Shown piece after piece: positions 16,907-25,720 of a DNA stretch of 53,453 nt. Position numbers and translations under genes: made by a program. Under the pieces are notes generated by a model. It searched no databases, was not told where the DNA came from, and worked only from the letters and a program-made list of their open reading frames with translations. This stretch comes from an uncultured Bacteroidota bacterium (lineage in GTDB: Bacteria > Bacteroidota > Bacteroidia > Flavobacteriales > Flavobacteriaceae), in assembly GCA_903913315.1 (NCBI GenBank), contig CAIWKX010000075.1, positions 1 to 53,453 of the forward strand, written 5' to 3'. Each line of letters begins with the position of its first letter. The first letter of the stretch is position 1.

Positions 16907-18997
16907 ATGCCAATGAAAAACATTGAATCAAATAATATTTTTGTTTTACTAATCTTATTAGTTCAAGGTTTTATTTATGGTCAATCCGTAAATATAGCGC
17001 CAATTTTAACTGCAACTGGAGATCAAATATATTGTGCTGGAACTTCAATGAAAATTGTTACAAACATGAATTTCTATGATCCTGATGATGTTGGTGTTGC
17101 TGCGGTTTATATACAAATTTCAACAGGGTATGTTTATGGTCAAGATACTTTAACTCTAACAGGCTTTCATCCTACAATTACAAGTAGTTGGGATAGTAGC
17201 ACAGGAAAGTTAACGCTTAGTGGAGTTTCAGGGCAACCCACTTATGTTGATTTAACTCTAGCTATAGAAGATGTAGAGTATTCTAATAGTTCTCTCAATC
17301 CTAGCGGGACTAAAACTTTTTCTATCACAATTGGACAAGCCAATTATTTGCCTTCAAACGGACATTATTATCAATATATTCCAAATATTGGTGTAACATG
17401 GTCTGATGCAAAAATTTTAGCTCAGGCATCTACTTATTATGGTTTACATGGATATTTAGCAACGATAACCGCTGCAGATGAAGCACAACTTGCGGGTACG
17501 CAAGCTTCAGGTGCTGGTTGGATTGGAGGTAGTGATGAACAATCAGAAGGCACTTGGAAATGGATGACTGGTCCTGAAAATGGAACAATTTTTTGGAATG
17601 GTAATTTTACAGGGTATACGTCCACTTTTGCTTTTTGGAATACTGGAGAACCAAATAATATGGGAGGGAATGAAAATTATGCTCATATAACTGCTCCAGG
17701 AGTTGGAATCCCAGGTTCGTGGAATGATTTATCTAATACTGGAGCTCTTAGTGGAGATTATCAGCCAAAAGGGTATATTGTTGAATATGGAGGAATGCCA
17801 GGAGATCCTATTTTACACATATCTACAAAAACTACCTTAACTATTCCTTCGATAACTTCCTCAAGTACTGAAACTATTTGTGGTTCAGGGACTATTCATT
17901 TACAAGCAATATCTAACACTGGTATTGTAAATTGGTATTCTAGTGTATCGGGAGGAAATCCAATAGCAACAGGAAATGATTTTATAACACCAACGATTAC
18001 TTCATCTACTGATTTTTATGCTGTAGCCCATTCAGATAATTGCCCTGATACCATCCGAATTCCAGTAACTGCTCATGTAACACCTAAACCTATTTTAAGT
18101 TATTCTTCACCCTACTATATGTGTGATGAAAGTTATACTGTTATTGACGTTGAGACAACATCTGGGATATTGTTATGGTATGATAGTTTAACTAATCCAA
18201 ATTATTTCTTTTTAGGAACCCATTTTGTAGTCCCTAATATTCATCAAAATACAACTTTCTATGCCGAAGCTAATTATAATGGTTGTTTATCAGATCGAGT
18301 ACCTATAGAAATTGATGTCTATGCCTCTCCAATTGCTCCAGATGAAATTTTAAACATTTGTTCAGGTGAGGTGGTCACTCTAAATGCAGGTAATCCTGGA
18401 ATGTCTTATTTATGGTCTACTGGGGAAACAACATCAACAATAGCAACAAATGGATTGAGCAATTATTCAGTAACGATAACAACACCGTCGCCTGAAAATT
18501 GTTCTAAAACAAAGAATTTTACGATAATTACACATAATTCTCCAATTATTTCTGATGTACAAATTAATGATTCTATTGCTATAATAATTACCACTACAAT
18601 AGGAGATTTTGAATATTCTATAGATGGTGTAAACTATCAACTTTCTAATGAATTTAGTGTTGTAGATGGAGGACTTTATATGGCATATGCAAGAGAAAAA
18701 AATGGTTGTGGAACGGACAATAGAAAATTTATAGTGATATCTATTCCAAAGTTTTTTACTCCAAATAATGATGGAAATAATGATAATTGGTACATTAGAG
18801 GGTTATCGTTTTATCCAAAAGCTGAAGTAAAAATATATGATCGATATGGGAAATTAATTACTCAATTAAATTCGCATAAACATTTTTGGGATGGAACTTT
18901 AAACGGAAAGAATTTAGTTTCTGATGATTATTGGTATGTTTATAAAATAGATGAAAATTCACCTGAAGTAAAAGGTCATTTTGCGATGATTCGCTAA
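16907..18997 (+). CDS. T9SS type B cargo with C-type lectin domain, 696 aa
   Basis: A secreted surface protein. A signal peptide (about residues 1-26, ending FIYGQS) leads into a cadherin-like stretch. A C-type lectin domain follows at roughly residues 143-300, with YYGLHGYLATITAADEA, WIGGSDEQSEGTWKW and the carbohydrate-type loop FWNTGEPNN. Three Ig-like repeats with paired Cys come next. The C-terminus (about 615-696) is the gliding motility-associated domain, FFTPNNDGNNDNW to DGTLNGKNLVSDDYW, which marks type B cargo of the type IX system. ATG codons at 16907 and 16913 are both possible starts. No SprF/PorP-like partner lies next to it. Carbohydrate binding is inferred. Confidence 0.9.
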   Translation: MPMKNIESNNIFVLLILLVQGFIYGQSVNIAPILTATGDQIYCAGTSMKIVTNMNFYDPDDVGVAAVYIQISTGYVYGQDTLTLTGFHPTITSSWDSSTGKLTLSGVSGQPTYVDLTLAIEDVEYSNSSLNPSGTKTFSITIGQANYLPSNGHYYQYIPNIGVTWSDAKILAQASTYYGLHGYLATITAADEAQLAGTQASGAGWIGGSDEQSEGTWKWMTGPENGTIFWNGNFTGYTSTFAFWNTGEPNNMGGNENYAHITAPGVGIPGSWNDLSNTGALSGDYQPKGYIVEYGGMPGDPILHISTKTTLTIPSITSSSTETICGSGTIHLQAISNTGIVNWYSSVSGGNPIATGNDFITPTITSSTDFYAVAHSDNCPDTIRIPVTAHVTPKPILSYSSPYYMCDESYTVIDVETTSGILLWYDSLTNPNYFFLGTHFVVPNIHQNTTFYAEANYNGCLSDRVPIEIDVYASPIAPDEILNICSGEVVTLNAGNPGMSYLWSTGETTSTIATNGLSNYSVTITTPSPENCSKTKNFTIITHNSPIISDVQINDSIAIIITTTIGDFEYSIDGVNYQLSNEFSVVDGGLYMAYAREKNGCGTDNRKFIVISIPKFFTPNNDGNNDNWYIRGLSFYPKAEVKIYDRYGKLITQLNSHKHFWDGTLNGKNLVSDDYWYVYKIDENSPEVKGHFAMIR

Positions 18998-20127
18998 TTC
19001 AACTTTTTTTTAATTTCATCTAAAATAAATATATAATCAGATTGATTTTTAACAAAATCTAATTCTGAAACATCAATTACTAAAACATTCAAATCTTTTT
19101 GAGTTTTAATATAATCCAAATAACCATTATTGATTTTTTCTAAATATTCCGCAGGAATTTCTTGTTCATAATTTCTTCCTCTTCGTTTTATATTTTGTAA
19201 TAATCGATCTGTATCTTGATATAAATAAATATACAAATCTGGTTTTGGCATCTCTTTGTAAATGATGTCAAAAAGTGTTTTGTACAAACGAAATTCATCT
19301 TCAGACAATGTTACTTTAGCAAAAATCAAAGATTTAAAAATATGATAATCAGCAACAATAAAATCTTTGAACAAATCAAATTGTGCTAAATCATCAGATA
19401 TTTGCTGGTATCTATCTGCTAAAAAAGACATTTCCAATGGGAAAGCATAACGATTTTGATCTTTATAAAATTTAGGGAGAAAAGGATTATCTGCAAATCG
19501 TTCTAAAACTGTTTTAGCATTAAAATCTTCTGCAATTTTTCTGGCTAAAGTAGTTTTACCGGCTCCAATATTTCCTTCGACAGCAATATAATTACAATTT
19601 TTAAAATCCATATTTTCAATTGGATTAATAAGGGTATAAATACTATTGCAATCACTTTTATCTAGACAATTTGAAAGTATTTCAGAAATTGACTGATTAT
19701 CTTTAGGATGCGTCCAATTTGAAATTAATTCTCTCATAGGCAATAAGACAAATTTTCTTTCTTTTAAAAAAGGATGTGGAATCTCAAGGTTTTCAGTTTG
19801 TATGATTTCATTGTCAAAGGAGATAATATCAACATCAATTATCCTAGCTTGATATCCCAAACTATTATCTCTAACTCTACCTAATTTATTCTCCACTTTT
19901 ACTATTTTTTTTAAAAGTTTGTTAGGTGAGAAATTAGTATGCATCAAAACAGCACAATTATAAAAGTCATCGCTTTCAAAACCCCAAGATTTTGATTCAT
20001 AAAGGGAGGAAACTTTAACAATTGTTCCCACTTCATTGTGCAATAAATCAATGCATTTTTCAATGTTTATTAGCTTTTTGCCTTGATTACTGCCTAATGA
20101 AAGGATGACTTGATGTTGTGTCTTCAT
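18994..20127 (-). CDS. folK: FolK-deoxynucleoside kinase fusion
   Basis: Residues 1-155 are HPPK (FolK), which pyrophosphorylates 6-hydroxymethyl-dihydropterin in folate synthesis. The marks are LSLGSNQGKK, a Leu-Tyr-Glu-Ser strand (SSLYESKSWG) and YQARIIDVDIISFD with the Mg-binding Asp pair. Residues about 175-377 form a deoxynucleoside kinase with P-loop VEGNIGAGKTTLA, a glutamate in LERFADNPFL, and the lid motif RRGRNYEQEI. This kinase phosphorylates a deoxynucleoside, probably purine-type. Such fusions are known in flavobacteria. It joins folate and dNTP supply. Its stop overlaps the stop of the convergent type B cargo gene by 4 bp. Confidence 0.93.
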   Translation of the reverse strand: MKTQHQVILSLGSNQGKKLINIEKCIDLLHNEVGTIVKVSSLYESKSWGFESDDFYNCAVLMHTNFSPNKLLKKIVKVENKLGRVRDNSLGYQARIIDVDIISFDNEIIQTENLEIPHPFLKERKFVLLPMRELISNWTHPKDNQSISEILSNCLDKSDCNSIYTLINPIENMDFKNCNYIAVEGNIGAGKTTLARKIAEDFNAKTVLERFADNPFLPKFYKDQNRYAFPLEMSFLADRYQQISDDLAQFDLFKDFIVADYHIFKSLIFAKVTLSEDEFRLYKTLFDIIYKEMPKPDLYIYLYQDTDRLLQNIKRRGRNYEQEIPAEYLEKINNGYLDYIKTQKDLNVLVIDVSELDFVKNQSDYIFILDEIKKKLN

Positions 20128-20264
20128 AAGTCACAAAATAACTAAAACAATTTCAGAATTAAAGTATATTTGTGAATTCTGTTGATAACTATTTTTCGGT
20201 TTAGAATAACCAAATGGTTTGTAACAAATTATCTTTTTAACTACTAATTAAGAAATTTAATATT

Positions 20265-22022
20265 ATGAGATTTTTAGGAAATGTATTGGCCACAATTGTG
20301 GGTTTATTTGTATTTTGTATGATTAGCTTCTTTGGAATTTTGCTGATAGGAGCTTTGTTTGGAAGAGGTGATGAAACGGTATCTGTAAAAAGCAATTCAG
20401 TAATAGAATTGGATTTATCTAAAATTCATAATGATTATGCTGGAAAAGTAAACTACAAAGACTTTGATTATTTTAAAGCTAAGCATAATGGTTTGTCAGA
20501 TGTTTTAAAAGCTATTGAATATGCCAAAACGGATTCTAAGATTAAAGGAATTTCAATTTTAAATAGCACGTCCGATTTGGGAATTGCACAAACAAAAGCA
20601 CTACGTGACCAATTAGAAGATTTTAAAACTTCTGGAAAATTCATATATTCTTATGCCAATGCTTATTCACAAAAAGAATATTACTTGAATTCTGTTGCCA
20701 ATAGTATTTATATTAATCCAATAGGTGAATTAGATTTTAAAGGGCTCTCTGCCGAGATAATGTTCTACAAAGATTTAGAAGAAAAATCAGGGTTGAAAAT
20801 GGAAGTCATTCGTCATGGAAAATACAAAAGCGCAGTAGAACCCTTTCTTGAAAATAAAATGAGTGATGCTAATAGAGAGCAAACTTCTCAATTGTTACAT
20901 TCTATTTGGAGCTCCGTTATTGTTGATATTTCTAAAAGCAGAAAAGTTTCGGTAGAACGTTTGAATCAAATTGCAGATGGACTTCTAGTCCGTACTCCAG
21001 AAATGGCTAAAACAGAAAAGTTAATTGACAAAATTGCATATGAGGATGTCTATCACGATGACATCAAAAAGGCATTACATATTGATTCTGATAAAAATTA
21101 TGGTAGTGTTTCTATTGTGGATTACGCTGAAAAAATAGCTACAACCACTATTAATTTTGAGGCCAAAGACAAAATTGCCATCATTTATGCTCAAGGTGAA
21201 ATTGGAAATGGAGAAGGGGATGTCAATGTAATTGGTGAAGGCTCTATGCGTCGTTCTTTGCAAGAAGCACGTAAAGATAAAAATGTAAAAGCAATTGTTT
21301 TAAGAGTAAATAGTCCGGGTGGAAATGCTTTAACTTCTGAATTGATTTGGAGAGAAATTGAATTGACTAAGAAGGTAAAACCTGTCGTAGTTTCAATGGG
21401 TGATTATGCTGCATCTGGTGGATATTATATTTCATGTAATGCTGATAAAATTTATGCGGAAGCTAATACAATTACTGGGTCTATAGGTGTTTTCGGGATT
21501 TTACCCAACTTTGCTGAAGCTGCTAAAAAAATTGGACTTACCGTTGAACAAGTTAAAACCAATACAAACGCTTCTGAGTACAGCCCATTCCGACCTTTGG
21601 ACGATTCTTATAGAGGGTTTGCACAAGAAGGAGTAGAAAAAATCTACACTACGTTTGTTAATCGAGTGGCAGCGGGAAGAAAACTGACATTTGAACAAGT
21701 AGATGCGATCGGGCAAGGAAGAGTTTGGAGTGGTCAAGATGCTATAAGAATTGGTTTGGTAGATAAAATAGGAGGGATGAATGACGCCATTAAAGAAGCG
21801 GCTCGTTTAGGGAAAACAACCAAATATCGAACACAAGATTTTCCTGAATTTGAAAAAGATTTTGGTGATATATTATCAAAATTTGGTTTGGCTCAAAGTA
21901 AAGAAAGTATGATTAAAGAAGAAATAGGTGAGCAGAATTATGCTATTCTGCAACATATTAAACAAATGACTTCTCAAAAAGGCGTTCAAGCACGAATGGC
22001 CTATGAGTTAAAAATAAATTAA
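20265..22022 (+). CDS. sppA: Signal peptide peptidase SppA, 67K type
   Basis: A membrane-bound S49 serine protease that degrades cleaved signal peptides and perhaps other membrane peptides. The N-terminal anchor is residues 5-32. Two S49 domains follow. The first carries the general-base Lys188 in HGKYKSAVEPF, and the second carries the nucleophile Ser384 in YAASGGYYISC. This is the same split Lys/Ser dyad as in E. coli SppA (Lys209 and Ser409). The length of 585 aa is normal for the long form. It stands alone between the folK fusion (divergent) and the AsmA-like gene, with a terminator after it. Confidence 0.94.
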   Translation: MRFLGNVLATIVGLFVFCMISFFGILLIGALFGRGDETVSVKSNSVIELDLSKIHNDYAGKVNYKDFDYFKAKHNGLSDVLKAIEYAKTDSKIKGISILNSTSDLGIAQTKALRDQLEDFKTSGKFIYSYANAYSQKEYYLNSVANSIYINPIGELDFKGLSAEIMFYKDLEEKSGLKMEVIRHGKYKSAVEPFLENKMSDANREQTSQLLHSIWSSVIVDISKSRKVSVERLNQIADGLLVRTPEMAKTEKLIDKIAYEDVYHDDIKKALHIDSDKNYGSVSIVDYAEKIATTTINFEAKDKIAIIYAQGEIGNGEGDVNVIGEGSMRRSLQEARKDKNVKAIVLRVNSPGGNALTSELIWREIELTKKVKPVVVSMGDYAASGGYYISCNADKIYAEANTITGSIGVFGILPNFAEAAKKIGLTVEQVKTNTNASEYSPFRPLDDSYRGFAQEGVEKIYTTFVNRVAAGRKLTFEQVDAIGQGRVWSGQDAIRIGLVDKIGGMNDAIKEAARLGKTTKYRTQDFPEFEKDFGDILSKFGLAQSKESMIKEEIGEQNYAILQHIKQMTSQKGVQARMAYELKIN

Positions 22023-22049
22023 TTAAAAAATCAGTGAGTTAGTTATTTT

Positions 22050-22080
22050 AATCCGTTTCCATGTGAGGCGGATTTTTTTA
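22050..22080 (+). terminator. Intrinsic terminator after sppA
   Basis: The stem AATCCG with CGGATT encloses a 13-nt loop that can pair further inside, and a T-run follows. It lies about 28 bp after the sppA stop. Confidence 0.7.
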
Positions 22081-22215
22081 TTGTAGAATTGTTACTACGG
22101 AGTCTTATTTATCAAAACATTACAAACCTTTTATTTTTTAAAACATTAAATTTGCATCATTAAGAATCCATTGCAAGGTTTTTATTCCTATAAGTTGACA
22201 ATAAATTAAATAATC

Positions 22216-24780
22216 ATGGTAAAGAAAATTTTAAAAATCGTTGGGGTAGTTTTGTTGGTATTAATTATTGCTGCATTTTCTATTCCTTATTTCTTTAAAG
22301 ATCAAATTAAAGCTAAAATAGAAAAAGCAATTAATGAAAGTGTGGATGCAAAAGTAGCTTTCAAAGATGCCGATTTGAGTTTATTTAAAAGTTTTCCAAA
22401 AGCCAATGTTTCCATTCAGAAGCTTTCCATCATCAATAAAGCTCCTTTTGAAGGGGATACTTTAGTTTCATTTGACGAATTGAATTTGAAAATGTCCATT
22501 ATGGAACTTTTTCACGGGGCTAGTGAACCTCTAAACATTCAAGGTGTTTCTTCTAAAAATGGTTTGATTAACATCATTATAAATAAAGATGGAATTGGAA
22601 ATTTTGACATTGCTTTGAAAAATAAAGATAAAAAAACCGATAGCAAGAGCAAGCCATTGGCTCTTAATATTAAAGGATATGAAGTTGACAATTTCAAATT
22701 CAAATTCACAAATGAAGGTACAAAAATGAAAGTGGTTTTGGATAGCATCAATCATTCTGGGAAAGGAGATTTTACCAATAACATTTTGGACTTAGATACC
22801 AAAACCACTGCCAAAGTCTCCATGACGATGGATAAAATGAATTACATGAACCATGTAGCTATTTCACTAGATGCTATTCTTGGAATAGACTTGAACCAAA
22901 GCAAATATACCTTCAAAGAAAACAAAGCTAAAATTAATGACCTAGTACTTGAATTTGATGGATTTCTTCAAATGGTTAAAGAAGGACAACAATTTGATTT
23001 AAAATTCAAAACACCAACATCATCGTTCAAAAATTTCTTAGGATTGATTCCAGCTGCTTATAGAAGCAACATTGAAAATGTAAAAACTTCTGGCGATTTT
23101 ACCGTTACAGGTTTTGCTAAGGGATTAAAATCGGATACTTCTGTTCCTAAATTTAATATTGCCATTGCTTCTAACAATGCTTCTTTTCAATATCCTAATT
23201 TACCGAAAGCTGTTAAAAACATCGTCATCGACACCAAAATCATTAACGAAACAGGGGTGATGAATGATACTTATGTCAATTTAGATAAATTATCTTTCGC
23301 GATTGATCAAGATGTGTTTAATGCAAAAGCCACTATCAAAAATGTAGCTACCAATGCTTTAGTTGATGCTTCTTTAAAAGGGACAATTAATCTTGGTAAT
23401 CTTTCAAAAGCCTATCCTATAAAATTAGCCAAACCGCTTTCTGGAATTTTGAAGGCCGATGTTACTACTAAATTTGATATGGCTTCGGTAGAGAAGAGTG
23501 AATACCAAAACATCAATAATGCCGGTACTATGAGCTTAACTGGTTTTAAATATGTTGATGACAATGGCAAAGGAATGAACATCAGTTCTGCTTTGGTTGC
23601 TTTTAATCCTAGTCGTGTGAACTTACAAGAGTTTAAAGCCACTACTGGGAAAAGTGATATTAACCTGACAGGAGTTTTAGATAATTTCTATGGATTTGCT
23701 TTTAGAAAACAAGAGTTAAAAGGAAATTTCAATATGACTTCCAATCAAATTGCAGTATCCGATTTTATGACTACTGCTGCACCTTCTAAAATAGATGCTA
23801 AAGCCACTCCAACCGCTATGAAGATTCCAGCATTCTTAAATTGTTCGCTTACCGCAAAAGCCAATACGGTTTTATACGATAACTTAACATTGAAAGACTG
23901 CTCTGGAAAATTGATTGTAAAAGATCAAGCAGTAACCTTAGAAAATGTGAAAACCAATATTTTTGGTGGACAAATAGGAATGAACGGAACGGTTTCTACC
24001 AAAGAAAAAACTCCAAAATTCAATATGGATTTAGGATTAAATAAGGTAGACATTACACAAACTTTTACCCAATTGGATATGTTTAAAAAGATTGCTCCTA
24101 TTGCCGGTGTTGTCAATGGTAAAATGAGTTCAACCGTTAAGCTTTCTGGAAATTTAGACGATAAAAAAATGACGCCCGATTTAAAAACCCTATCGGGAGA
24201 CTTGACAGGACAATTACTTTCAACTAGCATTAATCCTAGTGGTTCGCCTTTATTATCTACTGTTGGTAATTCTTTGAAATTTATTGATTTGAAGAAATTA
24301 AATTTGAATGACGTGAAACTAGCCCTTAACTTTAGTGATGGAAAGGTCAACGTTAAACCATTTGATTTAAAATACCAAGATGTTAAAGTGAATATTGGAG
24401 GTACCCACGGTTTTGACCAATCCATGAATTACAATTTAAAATTTGATGTTCCCGCTAAATATTTAGGTACAGACGCCAATTCATTGTTGGCTAAATTATC
24501 GCCATCCGATGTTGCTAAATTGGATAACATCCCAATTAATGCAACGGTAACAGGAACTTTTGCAAAACCGAAAATAAATACCGATATGAAATCGGCAGCC
24601 GCTAGTTTGGCTTCTAGTTTAATGAAGCAACAAAAACAAAAAGCAGTTACGAAAGGTGCGAGTGCACTTGAAGATTTAATTAATAAAAACACAAAAGCAG
24701 GAGATACTGCCAAAACTAAAAAAGTGGTCAACCAAGCCAAGGATTTATTGAATGGTTTATTCAATAAGAAAACGCCTTAA
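22216..24780 (+). CDS. AsmA-like outer-membrane biogenesis protein, 854 aa
   Basis: A large AsmA-family protein. One N-terminal helix (residues 4-28) anchors it in the inner membrane. The rest is a long periplasmic chain of beta-rich repeats, as in proteins that bridge the envelope and move phospholipids (AsmA, TamB, YhdP). The family opening is visible: KAKIEKAINESVDAKVAFKDADLSLFKSFP. The AsmA C-terminal domain lies at roughly residues 600-800. The tail is Lys/Ala-rich. A TAAATTTG box at 22147-22154 may be the promoter -7 element. It is monocistronic with a terminator. Confidence 0.88.
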   Translation: MVKKILKIVGVVLLVLIIAAFSIPYFFKDQIKAKIEKAINESVDAKVAFKDADLSLFKSFPKANVSIQKLSIINKAPFEGDTLVSFDELNLKMSIMELFHGASEPLNIQGVSSKNGLINIIINKDGIGNFDIALKNKDKKTDSKSKPLALNIKGYEVDNFKFKFTNEGTKMKVVLDSINHSGKGDFTNNILDLDTKTTAKVSMTMDKMNYMNHVAISLDAILGIDLNQSKYTFKENKAKINDLVLEFDGFLQMVKEGQQFDLKFKTPTSSFKNFLGLIPAAYRSNIENVKTSGDFTVTGFAKGLKSDTSVPKFNIAIASNNASFQYPNLPKAVKNIVIDTKIINETGVMNDTYVNLDKLSFAIDQDVFNAKATIKNVATNALVDASLKGTINLGNLSKAYPIKLAKPLSGILKADVTTKFDMASVEKSEYQNINNAGTMSLTGFKYVDDNGKGMNISSALVAFNPSRVNLQEFKATTGKSDINLTGVLDNFYGFAFRKQELKGNFNMTSNQIAVSDFMTTAAPSKIDAKATPTAMKIPAFLNCSLTAKANTVLYDNLTLKDCSGKLIVKDQAVTLENVKTNIFGGQIGMNGTVSTKEKTPKFNMDLGLNKVDITQTFTQLDMFKKIAPIAGVVNGKMSSTVKLSGNLDDKKMTPDLKTLSGDLTGQLLSTSINPSGSPLLSTVGNSLKFIDLKKLNLNDVKLALNFSDGKVNVKPFDLKYQDVKVNIGGTHGFDQSMNYNLKFDVPAKYLGTDANSLLAKLSPSDVAKLDNIPINATVTGTFAKPKINTDMKSAAASLASSLMKQQKQKAVTKGASALEDLINKNTKAGDTAKTKKVVNQAKDLLNGLFNKKTP

Positions 24781-24795
24781 TTGTAATAAAAATGA

Positions 24796-24828
24796 AAATC
24801 CTTTCAATTCTGAAAGGGGTTTGTTTTT
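24796..24828 (+). terminator. Intrinsic terminator between convergent genes
   Basis: The stem TCCTTTCA with TGAAAGGG encloses an ATTC tetraloop and is followed by a T-rich run. It ends at the stop of the convergent DUF2797 gene. Confidence 0.75.
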
Positions 24829-25621
24829 ATAAGGAAATCTTCACTACATAACCCTCGAAGGTTCTAATGTTAAAAACCGTCCCGTCTTGAAAGATGAGGT
24901 ATTGTCCTTTTATTCCCATTAACTTCCCGGAAAAATTGGGCACTTTATCCAAATTCAAACTGGAAACCTTCTTTGGATATTCCAATACAGGGAAATGCAA
25001 TTCATATAAATCTTCTTTCTCTGGATGAAAATACTCTTGCACATCTTTAGGAATTAAATACCGCAGGCTCATTCGCTCTTTAATCAAATCTGCTTCCGGA
25101 ACTTCATTCTTTAGCATTTTTTGCCAATTGGTTTTGTCGGCATAATGATTTTTTAGGGCTACCTCGGTAATTCCTGCCAAATAGCGATTGGGGACTTCCA
25201 CAATAGGAATGGCCTGCACAGCTCCTTGATCAATCCATCGAGTAGGTACTTGTGTTTTTCGGGTGACACCTACTTTTATCTCACTAGACAACGCCAAGTA
25301 CACAATATGAGGTTGCAATTGCACTTTCTTTTCATACTCCAAATCTCTATCTTCTAGGTCTAAATGTGCTGTACTCAATTCAGGTTTCATAATCCAATCT
25401 CCTGCCGCAGCACTGCTCATAAAACAATCGTAACAAAATCCTTGACGAAAGATTTTCTTCTTTTTACCACAGTTCAAACACTGATATCCCACAAAATTAA
25501 TCTCGAGATGTTTGTCCAACAATTGATTCAAATTTAAAAAACTAGTTTCAAAAACCAAATAGTATTGGATGGGATTGGAATATTCAGTTTGCATTTTGGT
25601 GAGAACGCCTTCGTATGTCAT
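24827..25621 (-). CDS. DUF2797 family protein with zinc-binding cysteines
   Basis: A 264-residue cytoplasmic protein of the DUF2797 family. Residues 45-66 hold CLNCGKKKKIFRQGFCYDC, a CxxC-x(12)-CxxC arrangement that should bind zinc. Further on, VYLALSSEIKVGVTR is a GIY-YIG-like strand pair and RWIDQGA matches the family core. The function is unknown; nucleic acid binding is an inference from the zinc ribbon and the GIY-YIG-like fold. It is divergent from the GH3 gene. Confidence 0.85.
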   Translation of the reverse strand: MTYEGVLTKMQTEYSNPIQYYLVFETSFLNLNQLLDKHLEINFVGYQCLNCGKKKKIFRQGFCYDCFMSSAAAGDWIMKPELSTAHLDLEDRDLEYEKKVQLQPHIVYLALSSEIKVGVTRKTQVPTRWIDQGAVQAIPIVEVPNRYLAGITEVALKNHYADKTNWQKMLKNEVPEADLIKERMSLRYLIPKDVQEYFHPEKEDLYELHFPVLEYPKKVSSLNLDKVPNFSGKLMGIKGQYLIFQDGTVFNIRTFEGYVVKISL

Positions 25622-25678
25622 ATTAAATATTAGATTTATGATATTAAATTTTAAATATTTTACTATTTTAGCGTAAAG

Positions 25679-25714
25679 TTATAACTCAAAACTCACAACT
25701 CATAATTCATAACT
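25679..25714. repeat. AACTCA-type simple repeat ahead of GH3 gene
   Basis: The 36 bp hold five imperfect copies of a 6- to 8-bp word (AACTCA, AACTCAC, AACTCAT, AATTCAT, AACT). It lies directly ahead of the GH3 start codon. Confidence 0.6.
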
Positions 25715-25720
25715 AAAAAA

